Assembly (NCBI GenBank): GCA_002690755.1 | Contig: NZFT01000072.1 | Span: 1-8,862 of the forward strand | Source of the DNA: Phycisphaerae bacterium | GTDB lineage: Bacteria > Planctomycetota > Phycisphaerae > Phycisphaerales > SM1A02 | Direction of reading: 5' to 3' | Length of the DNA stretch: 8,862 nt | Made by a program: the position numbers and the translations under genes | The notes under the pieces: generated by a model | Told to the model about the DNA's origin: nothing | Database searches by the model: none | What the model saw: the letters and a program-made list of their open reading frames with translations, nothing else | Shown here: positions 1 through 6,392 of the stretch, in pieces | Numbering within the stretch: the stretch's first letter is position 1 | How the letters are laid out: each line of letters starts with the position of its first letter

Positions 1-91
1 CGGCGTAGCGGGCGACGATCTCGGGCGTCATGGTGGCGCCGACGATTCCGCGGGCACCGGAGATGGAAAGCATGAGAGGGGCGTCGGGCAC
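1..91 (-). CDS. Phosphohexose mutase (GlmM/ManB type), N-terminal fragment
   Basis: Only the first 30 codons are inside the window; the gene runs off the left edge. The translation from a GTG at 91-89 contains LSISGARGIVGATMTPEIV. This closely resembles the N-terminal signature of the alpha-D-phosphohexomutase superfamily (S-x-SGIRGIVG-x-x-LTPE), whose members move a phosphate between C1 and C6 of glucosamine, mannose or glucose for cell-wall and polysaccharide precursors. The catalytic serine loop would lie outside the window. The GTG start is chosen because AGGAG sits 5 nt upstream (97-101). An in-frame ATG at 73-71 is possible but has no such site. The gene is divergent from the QueD-family gene. 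Family membership is fairly safe, but the substrate cannot be told from this fragment. Confidence 0.72.
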   Translation of the reverse strand, partial: MPDAPLMLSISGARGIVGATMTPEIVARYA

Positions 92-107
92 GGTGACTCC
101 TGCGGTC

Positions 108-115
108 GGGGGGGG
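108..115. repeat. G8 homopolymer upstream of the mutase gene
   Basis: Eight consecutive G on the plus strand (C8 in the sense of the minus-strand mutase gene) lie about 6 bp upstream of its AGGAG ribosome-binding site. Tracts of this length can slip in replication. Here it lies in the leader, not in a coding frame, so any effect would be on spacing only. The tract itself is seen; a function is not shown. Confidence 0.6.
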
Positions 116-148
116 CGTCGAACGAGCGGACTCATCCGGTTCGATCGG

Positions 149-161
149 ATGGACGATCCAT
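149..161. repeat. Operator-like dyad between possible promoter elements
   Basis: ATGGA-CGA-TCCAT is a perfect 5-bp inverted repeat with a 3-bp centre. It lies just upstream of the TATACT hexamer of the QueD-family gene. It overlaps a second dyad (GATCG at 143-147 with CGATC at 154-158). The position between -35 and -10 would suit a repressor site, but repeats this short occur by chance. No known operator consensus is recognised. Confidence 0.25.
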
Positions 162-166
162 TGTCC

Positions 167-172
167 TATACT
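167..172 (+). promoter_or_regulatory. Possible -10 element of the QueD-family gene
   Basis: TATACT matches the sigma-70 -10 consensus TATAAT at five of six bases and stands out in GC-rich sequence. No good -35 is seen at 16-18 bp spacing; TTCGAT at 140-145 is 21 bp away. A start of transcription about 7 bp downstream would fall on or next to the ATG at 179, which has no Shine-Dalgarno sequence, so a leaderless mRNA is suggested. The opposite strand reads TATAGG over the same bases and could serve the divergent mutase gene. Confidence 0.4.
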
Positions 173-178
173 CGAAAC

Positions 179-550
179 ATGTTCGAACTTGAAGTATCGC
201 ATCGATTTTCCGCGGCTCACGCGGTCACCGTGGGCGGGGTTCGGGAGGAGCTCCACGGCCACGACTGGCGGGTCACGGTGACGGTTCGCGGGCCTCGTCT
301 GGACGAGGAGGATCTGCTCGTCGACTTCCACGTGGTGGAGACTTCGCTCAAGGACGTGGTGGCACCCTTTTCGGGGCGGACGATCAACGGGGTTCCGCCC
401 TTCGATCGCCTGCATCCGACCGCCGAGCGGATCGCCGAGCACGTCGCGACGCGGCTCGCCCCGAGCATCCCGGAAGGGTGTGCGATCGCCTCTGTCGCGG
501 TCGAAGAGGCCCCCGGATGCATCGCGCGGTGGTTACCGGCGTCGAAATGA
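179..550 (+). CDS. queD: QueD/6-pyruvoyl-tetrahydropterin synthase family protein, divergent active site
   Basis: This 123-residue protein has the usual length and layout of the QueD/PTPS (6-carboxy- or 6-pyruvoyl-tetrahydropterin synthase) family. QueD makes 6-carboxy-tetrahydropterin from dihydroneopterin triphosphate, an early step to queuosine. FSAAH (His14) and LHGH (His26, His28) are the three zinc ligands. HPTAE (79-83) and VEEAPG (Glu110) match the conserved NPTxE block and the pterin-binding glutamate. Two catalytic positions are changed. The Cys four residues before HGH is Arg22, and the Asp-His pair of the LDHxxLN block is Ser65-Gly66 in FSGRTIN. It may belong to a PTPS-like clade with another reaction. 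The start at 179 is preferred over an in-frame ATG at 149 because family homology begins at MFEL and a -10-like box lies just upstream. No other queuosine gene is in view. The family is safe; the reaction is uncertain. Confidence 0.82.
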   Translation: MFELEVSHRFSAAHAVTVGGVREELHGHDWRVTVTVRGPRLDEEDLLVDFHVVETSLKDVVAPFSGRTINGVPPFDRLHPTAERIAEHVATRLAPSIPEGCAIASVAVEEAPGCIARWLPASK

Positions 551-628
551 GCGGCTGAAGTGGTCCGCTAGAATGAAGGCATTCCGGCGGCCGAGGCCGC
601 TTGAGCGAGCGTTCCCAACCCCTGAACG
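550..628 (+). repeat. Cluster of four inverted repeats upstream of ppk
   Basis: In the gap between the QueD-family gene and ppk I see four perfect small dyads in a row. They are AGCGG/CCGCT (550-554, 565-569), GAATG/CATTC around AAGG (571-575, 580-584), GCGGCC/GGCCGC around GA (587-592, 595-600), and CGTTC/GAACG (610-614, 624-628). None is followed by a T run, so they are not classical terminators. The last three would lie in the ppk leader RNA if transcription starts near 581 or earlier, and the first overlaps the -10-like box. Confidence 0.35.
569..574 (+). promoter_or_regulatory. Possible -10 element for ppk
   Basis: TAGAAT differs from TATAAT at one base and lies 76 bp before the ppk start, which would give a leader of about 70 nt. 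No convincing -35 is seen 16-18 bp upstream. No Pho-box pattern (repeated CTGTCAT-like units) is visible, so phosphate control through PhoB is not supported by the sequence. Confidence 0.3.
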
Positions 629-638
629 AATGAAGGCA
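571..638 (+). repeat. 11-bp direct repeat GAATGAAGGCA
   Basis: GAATGAAGGCA occurs exactly at 571-581 and again at 628-638, 57 bp apart start to start. The first copy follows the -10-like box and forms one arm and loop of a small hairpin. The second lies 12 bp before the ppk ATG, where its GAAGG could act as a distant ribosome-binding site. The duplication is seen directly; a regulatory role is inference. Confidence 0.5.
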
Positions 639-650
639 CGGTGAGCCCCA

Positions 651-2810
651 ATGACCGAGACCGATCCCCAGTCGACGGAGCAGGAGCTGTCGCGTGTCGG
701 GAGTGGCGTTCCGGATCCGGGTGAGATCGGCTTCGACGATCCGGGCCGGTTTCTCAACCGGGACATCCAGTGGCTGGAGTTCAACCGTCGGGTCCTCTTC
801 CAGGCGATCGACCCCCGAACGCCACTCCTCGAACGGGTTCGATTCCTTTCGAGCACCTCCCGGAATCTCGATGAGTTCTTCATGAAGCGGATCGGGGGAC
901 TGAAGCGAAGGCGGGATCTCCGACTCGGCGCCCAGTACTTCGAGACCCTTCCGCCGGAACGGCAGCTCGAGGAGCTGCGCAGCGTCGTGATCGACCTCAT
1001 GGGACTCCAGCAGCGGTGCTTCCGCCACGACGTGCTCCCCACGCTCGTCGAGGCCGGCATCGAACTGCTCGGATGGGACGACCTCACCGACGATGAGAAA
1101 CGAGACGCGGAGTCGTGGTATCGGGCGAACATCTTTCCGATCCTCACGCCGCTCGCGGTCGATCCAGGGCATCGCTTCCCGTTCATCTCGAATCTCAGCG
1201 TCTCGATCGGCGTGATGCTCCGCCGGGCGGGAGAGACCGAGGAACTGTTCGCCCGCGTGAAGGTGCCCGAGGTTCCCTGTCGTCTCTACGATCTCGGTGA
1301 CGGAAGGCGATTCGTCCCGGTGCAGGAACTCATCGAACACAACCTCGATGATCTCTTTCCGGGCATGGAGATTCTCCGCATCCTGCCGTTCCGCGTGACG
1401 AGAAACGCCGACGTCGAGGAGGAGAGTGAGGATGCCGAGGATCTCCTCGAGCACATCCAGCAGCAGCTTCGCGAGCGACGATTCGCCAGCGTGGTGCGCC
1501 TCGAAGTGGGTGAGAATCCCGATCCCCGCGTTCTCAAGCTCGTCCTCGACGAGCTGGATCTCGACGAGTCGGACGTCTATGAGACCGATCGTCTCCTCGA
1601 TTACGGGATCCTCGACGACATCGCCGATCTCGATGTCCCCGAAATGCGATTCCAGCCATGGCGACCCGTGGTCCCGCGCGGTCTCGAGGGGGATTCCTCG
1701 GATCTGCTCGCGGCGATCCGCAGCGGTGACATGATCGTGCACATGCCGTACGAGTCCTTCGATGCCACCGTCGAACGCTTCGTCGAGCAGGCGGCGGCGG
1801 ACCCGCGGGTCCTCTGCATCAAGCAGACCCTCTACCGTACGTCCGGCGACAGCCCGTTCATCCCCTCGCTCATCAAGGCGGCGGAGAGCGGAAAGCAGGT
1901 CGCGGTCCTCGTCGAACTCCGGGCCCGTTTCGACGAGGCCCGGAACATCCACTGGGCCGGAAAACTCGAGGACGCCGGCGTGCACGTCGCCTACGGCGTG
2001 GTCGGTCTCAAGACGCACACCAAGACGGTGCTCGTGGTCCGGCAGGAGGCCGGGGGCATTCGCTGCTACGCCTACATCGGCACCGGGAATTTCAACTCGA
2101 AGACCGCCGGGCTCTACGAGGACGTCGGACTCTTCACCGCGGATCCGGCGATCACCGAGGACCTGGTCACCCTGTTCAACTACATGACGGGACGCAGTCG
2201 TCAGCGGGAATACAACAAGCTCCTGATCGCGCCCACCACGATGAAGTCGATCTTCCTCGACTACATCGAACGGGAGATCATGGTCGGCACGCCGGAACGC
2301 CCGGGTCGGATCATCTGCAAGATGAACCAGCTCGAGGACCGCGAGGTTTCGGATGCGCTGTATCGGGCTTCGCAGGCGGGGGTGCAGATCGACTGCGTGG
2401 TGCGGGGGTTCTGCTGCCTGCGGGCCGGCGTCCCCGGCCTGAGCGAGAACATCCGGATCTATTCGATCATCGGACGATTCCTTGAACACAGTCGGATCTT
2501 CTGGTTCTCCGGAGGTCGGGAGGATCCACTCGACGGTGATTTCATCATCGGCAGCGCGGATTGGATGTATCGGAATCTCCACAACCGGGTCGAGGCGGCG
2601 ACGCCGGTGGAGAATCGGGCCCTGCGGTCGAGACTCTGGGAGATCCTGATGATCAACCTCGAAGATCATCGGCAGTCCTGGCAGATGCGCTCCGACGGCA
2701 CCTACGCCCTGCGTGACGTCTCCAGACTGGCGGAGGATGATTCGCGGATGGAAGGGACGCACGCCCGTCTGATGCGACTGATGCGGGAACGGACCGAGTC
2801 GGACGGCTGA
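651..2810 (+). CDS. ppk1: Polyphosphate kinase 1
   Basis: PPK1 reversibly moves the terminal phosphate of ATP onto a growing inorganic polyphosphate chain, usually as a membrane-associated oligomer. At 719 residues the protein is of usual length and has all four PPK1 domains. The N domain has RDIQWLEFNRRVL (37-49) and NLDEFFM (72-78). The head domain has FPILTPLAVDP (162-172) and FPFISNLS (176-183). The catalytic core has PYESF (366-370), KQTLYRTS (391-398), VELRARFDEARNI (421-433), GLKTHTK (452-458) and GTGNFN (477-482). The C2 domain has EHSRIFWFSGG (612-622) and GSADWMYRNL (634-643). His456 matches the phosphorylated histidine of E. coli PPK (His435), and His613 matches His592. The start is fixed by an in-frame TGA at 642-644; the ribosome-binding site is weak. 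It is not obviously linked to its neighbours: no exopolyphosphatase or pho gene is adjacent. It converges with the pilus operon, stops 6 bp apart. Confidence 0.97.
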   Translation: MTETDPQSTEQELSRVGSGVPDPGEIGFDDPGRFLNRDIQWLEFNRRVLFQAIDPRTPLLERVRFLSSTSRNLDEFFMKRIGGLKRRRDLRLGAQYFETLPPERQLEELRSVVIDLMGLQQRCFRHDVLPTLVEAGIELLGWDDLTDDEKRDAESWYRANIFPILTPLAVDPGHRFPFISNLSVSIGVMLRRAGETEELFARVKVPEVPCRLYDLGDGRRFVPVQELIEHNLDDLFPGMEILRILPFRVTRNADVEEESEDAEDLLEHIQQQLRERRFASVVRLEVGENPDPRVLKLVLDELDLDESDVYETDRLLDYGILDDIADLDVPEMRFQPWRPVVPRGLEGDSSDLLAAIRSGDMIVHMPYESFDATVERFVEQAAADPRVLCIKQTLYRTSGDSPFIPSLIKAAESGKQVAVLVELRARFDEARNIHWAGKLEDAGVHVAYGVVGLKTHTKTVLVVRQEAGGIRCYAYIGTGNFNSKTAGLYEDVGLFTADPAITEDLVTLFNYMTGRSRQREYNKLLIAPTTMKSIFLDYIEREIMVGTPERPGRIICKMNQLEDREVSDALYRASQAGVQIDCVVRGFCCLRAGVPGLSENIRIYSIIGRFLEHSRIFWFSGGREDPLDGDFIIGSADWMYRNLHNRVEAATPVENRALRSRLWEILMINLEDHRQSWQMRSDGTYALRDVSRLAEDDSRMEGTHARLMRLMRERTESDG

Positions 2811-2816
2811 TCCGGT

Positions 2817-3398
2817 TCAGAACGCTTCGAGCCGCGGCATCGCGCTTCCCACCAGTCTGACCGGCCTGGCGCGATCACCTTCGATCTCCAGATCGATCAT
2901 GTCGTCGGGCTCGACGGTGATGTCGATGGTCGCTCGGTACAGACGCCGCCCTTGTTCGAAGTTGAGGGTGAAGGGCGCCTGGACGACGCCCGCCTCATCG
3001 GTGGTCCCGATCACGCCGTCGAGCATCTCCACCGGCGTGTTTCCCTCGACCGAGTACAGGAGGGTCTCGTCGTTCCGGTTCCAGGTGACGGTGACGATCT
3101 CGCCGTTCTGGGTCCGGAACTCGATGAAGTCGCTCTGGATCGTGGTGACCCTGGGATCGGCCGGATACGGGCCGAAGTCGGTACCGGTGCGGATCAGGGT
3201 GAGCATGCGATGCATGACGATGCGGCCGATCGACTGCGTCGAGACCTCTTCGGTGGTCGCCTGATAGGCGCGGAAACTCGCGTCCAGGGCCGCGAGGGTG
3301 GCGGTGAGCAGCGTGGCGGTGATCGCGAGCGCGATGAGGACCTCCACGAGATTGAAGCCCCGGCGACGGATGGGTCGGCGTCGAGTGGTCGTTTTCAA
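2817..3398 (-). CDS. Type IV pilin-like minor pseudopilin (PilW/GspJ-like)
   Basis: This 193-residue protein has a class III prepilin leader: 13 mostly basic residues, then G14|FNLVEVLIALAITATLL with Phe15 at +1 and Glu19 at +5, followed by a hydrophobic helix to about residue 38. A prepilin peptidase should cleave after Gly14. The globular part has LLYSVEGNTPVEMLDGV (117-133), like the GspJ/PilW block (tLyr..dG...lldgV), and ends in beta strands. GspJ-type proteins form part of the pseudopilus tip. The start is TTG and overlaps the TGA of the upstream gene by 4 bases (TTGA), with a purine-rich GAGAGGGAA at 3403-3411, so translation is probably coupled. It is the last gene of the pilus operon. 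No terminator hairpin with a T run follows before ppk. The assignment to J/W over other minor pilins is moderate. Confidence 0.88.
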   Translation of the reverse strand: MKTTTRRRPIRRRGFNLVEVLIALAITATLLTATLAALDASFRAYQATTEEVSTQSIGRIVMHRMLTLIRTGTDFGPYPADPRVTTIQSDFIEFRTQNGEIVTVTWNRNDETLLYSVEGNTPVEMLDGVIGTTDEAGVVQAPFTLNFEQGRRLYRATIDITVEPDDMIDLEIEGDRARPVRLVGSAMPRLEAF

Positions 3399-5791
3399 GA
3401 GATTCCCTCTCGATAGCTCGCGGCGATGGGCTCCGCGAGGATCGGCCAGAGGATGCCGTCGGGCAGGACGATCTCGTCGTCGTACTCGAGTAGGATCTCG
3501 CCGAAGCCGCTGAAATCGGGGTCGAGCGGATCCGATCCCTCACCGTCTCCGTCCTCGGGCCCGAAGTATCCGATGGTCGTGTTGAAGGCATCGGTCTGGC
3601 CGTCGTAGAACAGCGGACCTTCGCCCGCGATCGGGCGGAAGGTCATGAGCAGCGTTCCCTTCACCGAAGCGGTTCCGCGGATGTCGAGGATTCCGGCGAC
3701 GATCAGACCTCGAAGATCGACCCGTGGCGTCGCATCGGGATCGGACGAGGTCTCGTTGGTGAAGCTGCCGACGTCGACGGACCAGCCCGGCATCATGATC
3801 GAGCTCTTCCGCATCTCCAGGAGCTGCTCCTGGGAGAGGCTCTCGAGCAGATCCTGAAGATCCTCGCCGTCGGGCTGTTCGAGCATGTCCTCGTCTTCCG
3901 GATCCGCGAAGAAACGCGACGATCCGGTGATCTGGATCTTGTTGCGCCAGTGCGTGTATTCGCCGGGGGTGTCGCCCGCGAGGGAGCCGAGGAACGTGCA
4001 GTCCTCGAAACGCAGATTGTTCGAGAGAACCTTCGAGTCCTGAACCTCACCGAGGTCGGGATGACTCGTGAAGAGATCTCCGAATCGGCTCCGGATCAGG
4101 AATCCCGGTCCGCCGTCCGCATCCTCCAGCGCGCCGGCGTAGTTCCAGTTCGGATCGTTGCAGAGCTGCTCGGTCTCGACGTAGGTCACGCCGAGGAAGG
4201 TGCAGTCCTCGAAGAGGGCGTTGGTGCCGGTGGGGATCGCCACGTTGCGGAAGGTGATGCCGCGGTAGATCGGTCGAAGGTAGAGGTCGTAGGGACTGAA
4301 GCTCCCGAGCGGCGTGGTCTCGTAGCCGGGGTGTTCGGCATCTCCGGGAAGCAGCGCCTCCCCGCCCGCGACGACTCCGGCCGACACCTGGTCCTCGAAC
4401 GTGCCGCCGCCGAAGGCGACGTCACGGAAGTAGGCGGCGCTCCCGGCGAACATGTCGGTCGTCACCACCCGGAGTTCCTCCGGACCGAGCCCGAACGACA
4501 TCGCGGCCTCGTCGGGATTCGGCCTGATGCCTCCGTGCACGATGGACCGAATCGAGCCTCCCTGTGTCGACTCCCAGTCGCTCCTCGCGACCGCGAACGC
4601 GAGTCGTCCGTCGACCTTGGTGAATCGGTCCCAGGAATCAAGCACGCCGTCCCGCCATCCAAGGCTCGTGTCGTCCTCGTCGACGACGCCGTCGTCGTTC
4701 CGGTCCGGCGTGGCGTTGTCGACGAGATGGGCGAACTGATCGTCGATCCCCGCGAACTCCTCCGTGGCACCGTTGGCGAGGGTCTGGTCGTAGACCACCC
4801 GGCCGTCATTGTCGAGATCGAACGTCTCCAGGAAGAGATCGAATTCATCCACGAACTCGTCACCGTCCAGATCCTCGAATTCTTCGACGAGCGCGAGGCC
4901 TTCCACGGGATGGTCCGGTCGGAGTCGGCCGTCGTCGTCGACGTCGGCTTCGGCGACGATCGCCTCGAACTCGTCGAGTCGCGCGTCGAGCGCCGGGGTC
5001 AGCCAGCGGATGTCGCTTCGCATGTCGAGCGGATTACCGTTGCCCGCGTTGAGCTCACCCTCGATCTCTCCGTAGCGGGTGCCCAGCGGTCCGACGATCA
5101 GGACGTTCTTCCCGATCATGATCCGATTCGGGCTCACCACCGCGTATTCGATCCGCTTGTCCAGCTGTACCAGCATTGAAAGGGTTCGACGGACCTCGCG
5201 ATCGACGCCCTCGCTGGTGACGCGGATCACGGGTTCACCCGGGACCAGTTCGTATCTGAGCCTGAAGTACGCGGCGTTCTCCTCGTTGGAGACGCGGATC
5301 GGACGCACCGTGAGGAGATCGCCGCTCGAGTCGATGTCGGGGAGCGCGGCGTCGCCCGGCTCGATGATCTCGCCGTGATCGCCCGCCAGATGGGCGTCCC
5401 GCACGGCCTCCGCGATGCCGGCCGGATTCGTGCTGGTGATGTAGCCTTCGGCGGGGTTGACGAGGACCTCTCCATCGGTCGAGGGGTCGTAGTTCCCGGC
5501 CCAGAGTTCGGCGGTGAATTCGGCGTCGATCTCGCCCTTTCGCACCACGAACCGACTGGCTTCACGCTCCAGGATCCAGACGCCGTAGACGAGACCGGTC
5601 TCCGCGGCGCTGGTCGAGCGACTGACCCGGAGGGAGACGTCGGCGGTCCGGACGTTTCCGGTCGCCACCACGGCCATCGCCGCGGCGAGCGATCCGAAGA
5701 TCACGAGAAACATCATGGAGAGCACGCTTGCGACACCGCGCCGTCGGCGGACTGCCGTAGATCGTCGGGGCTCGGAATGAATTCGTTTCAT
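3395..5791 (-). CDS. Large PilX/GspK-like pilus tip protein with EF-hand-like calcium loops
   Basis: The N-terminus looks like PilX/GspK: basic residues 9-18, then RRG19|VASVLSMMFLVIFGSLAAAM as a single membrane helix (about 20-46), with Leu rather than Glu at +5 as is normal for GspK. AAETGL (62-67) resembles the AAEAGL of PilX proteins. At 798 residues it is far longer than PilX (about 200) or GspK (about 300). Residues 283-374 hold four DxDxDG-type loops at 283-294, 307-318, 325-336 and 363-374, like EF-hand/dockerin calcium sites. Residues about 450-720 look beta-rich, with FEDCTFLG repeated at 527-534 and 595-602. The C-terminal RGLIVAGILDIRGTASVKG (694-712) also suggests solenoid turns. 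The ATG has GGAG 7 nt upstream. It sits between GspI-like and GspJ-like genes, so a tip-capping or adhesive role outside the cell is inferred. It could instead be a GspK-fused passenger. Confidence 0.85.
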   Translation of the reverse strand: MKRIHSEPRRSTAVRRRRGVASVLSMMFLVIFGSLAAAMAVVATGNVRTADVSLRVSRSTSAAETGLVYGVWILEREASRFVVRKGEIDAEFTAELWAGNYDPSTDGEVLVNPAEGYITSTNPAGIAEAVRDAHLAGDHGEIIEPGDAALPDIDSSGDLLTVRPIRVSNEENAAYFRLRYELVPGEPVIRVTSEGVDREVRRTLSMLVQLDKRIEYAVVSPNRIMIGKNVLIVGPLGTRYGEIEGELNAGNGNPLDMRSDIRWLTPALDARLDEFEAIVAEADVDDDGRLRPDHPVEGLALVEEFEDLDGDEFVDEFDLFLETFDLDNDGRVVYDQTLANGATEEFAGIDDQFAHLVDNATPDRNDDGVVDEDDTSLGWRDGVLDSWDRFTKVDGRLAFAVARSDWESTQGGSIRSIVHGGIRPNPDEAAMSFGLGPEELRVVTTDMFAGSAAYFRDVAFGGGTFEDQVSAGVVAGGEALLPGDAEHPGYETTPLGSFSPYDLYLRPIYRGITFRNVAIPTGTNALFEDCTFLGVTYVETEQLCNDPNWNYAGALEDADGGPGFLIRSRFGDLFTSHPDLGEVQDSKVLSNNLRFEDCTFLGSLAGDTPGEYTHWRNKIQITGSSRFFADPEDEDMLEQPDGEDLQDLLESLSQEQLLEMRKSSIMMPGWSVDVGSFTNETSSDPDATPRVDLRGLIVAGILDIRGTASVKGTLLMTFRPIAGEGPLFYDGQTDAFNTTIGYFGPEDGDGEGSDPLDPDFSGFGEILLEYDDEIVLPDGILWPILAEPIAASYREGIS
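3403..3411 (-). promoter_or_regulatory. Ribosome-binding site for the TTG-started pseudopilin
   Basis: Read on the minus strand, GAGAGGGAA lies inside the last codons of the upstream PilX/GspK-like gene, with its AGGG core 6 nt before TTG at 3398-3396. It supports TTG as the start, and the overlap with the preceding stop points to coupled translation. Confidence 0.6.
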
Positions 5792-5831
5792 GGTCGGACT
5801 CCGCGCCTCGCGGGGTGATCGGATCGGTCGC

Positions 5832-6377
5832 TCATCGTGGTTGGATCCAGGTGAGCCTCGTGATCTCCATGGGTTCGAGATCGTCGGGTCCCTGGTACTC
5901 GACGATCACTTCGACCCTGGTCATGTCGCTGCTTCCGTCGTCCAGGGTGGTGCGGACGTCGAAGGGGTCGACGTTCGAAACGAGAATCCGCTGGTTCCAC
6001 CCCGGCATGTTCTGGAACGGCGTCCGCATCGCGGTGATCGGGCCGTTTCCGAGATCCGCGGAGAAGACGGCGCCGTCGAAGTCGTCGATGTCGTCCCAGT
6101 CCTCCAAGAGGGCCTCGTTCGGTTCCGGGCCCCAGAACTCGGATCCGGTCACCGGGTCGACGGTGGGGAGGTTGAGCGTGAGCTCGCGGATCTCCCCGGC
6201 GAGTCGCATCGCGTTCGCCGATCGCTGGGCCCAGCCGTTCTGCTGGTGGAAGGTCTGCTGGGCCGCGATCATCGCGAGCACGCCGGTGCCGATGATGACG
6301 GTGGCCAGCGCCGATTCGATGAGGGTGAAACCCCGGCGTCGGCCTCGAGGAACGGCTTGTCGGGCGTGATGGGACAT
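5832..6377 (-). CDS. Type IV pilin-like minor pseudopilin (PilV/GspI-like)
   Basis: This 181-residue protein has a classical prepilin N-terminus: basic leader RGRRR (11-15), then G16|FTLIESALATVIIGTGVLA with Phe17 at +1 and Glu21 at +5, and a hydrophobic helix to about residue 40. Prepilin peptidase should cut after Gly16. The start of the mature chain (TLIESALATVIIGTGVLAMIAAQ) is most like PilV/GspI minor pilins. The mature part has an acidic DWDDIDDFDG stretch (93-102), similar to the DDVDDYxG segment seen in other minor pilins, and ends in beta strands. No cysteine is present. The ribosome-binding site is the strongest in the window: AGGAGG at 6383-6388, 5 nt before ATG. It lies 15 bp after the platform gene and 40 bp before the PilX/GspK-like gene, in the place expected for a tip-complex subunit. 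Confidence 0.9.
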   Translation of the reverse strand: MSHHARQAVPRGRRRGFTLIESALATVIIGTGVLAMIAAQQTFHQQNGWAQRSANAMRLAGEIRELTLNLPTVDPVTGSEFWGPEPNEALLEDWDDIDDFDGAVFSADLGNGPITAMRTPFQNMPGWNQRILVSNVDPFDVRTTLDDGSSDMTRVEVIVEYQGPDDLEPMEITRLTWIQPR

Positions 6378-6392
6378 CGGATCCTCCTCGGA

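Noticed and set aside
149..178. N-terminal extension of the QueD-family protein from the ATG at 149
   Set aside because: The extra ten residues have no family counterpart, there is no ribosome-binding site, and they would span the -10-like box.
587..600. GCGGCC-GA-GGCCGC as a terminator for the QueD-family gene
   Set aside because: The loop is only two bases and no T run follows, so it does not meet the intrinsic terminator pattern.
384..2762. A 792-codon open frame on the minus strand, antisense to ppk
   Set aside because: It lies entirely opposite clear ppk (and the end of the QueD-family gene) and has no recognisable domain. Its composition is rich in Arg, Asp, Glu and His, as expected for the complement of a GC-rich coding strand.
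3950..5179. A 409-codon plus-strand frame opposite the large PilX/GspK-like gene
   Set aside because: The minus-strand product has a membrane anchor, calcium loops and repeats; the plus-strand product has none and is typical reverse-complement sequence.
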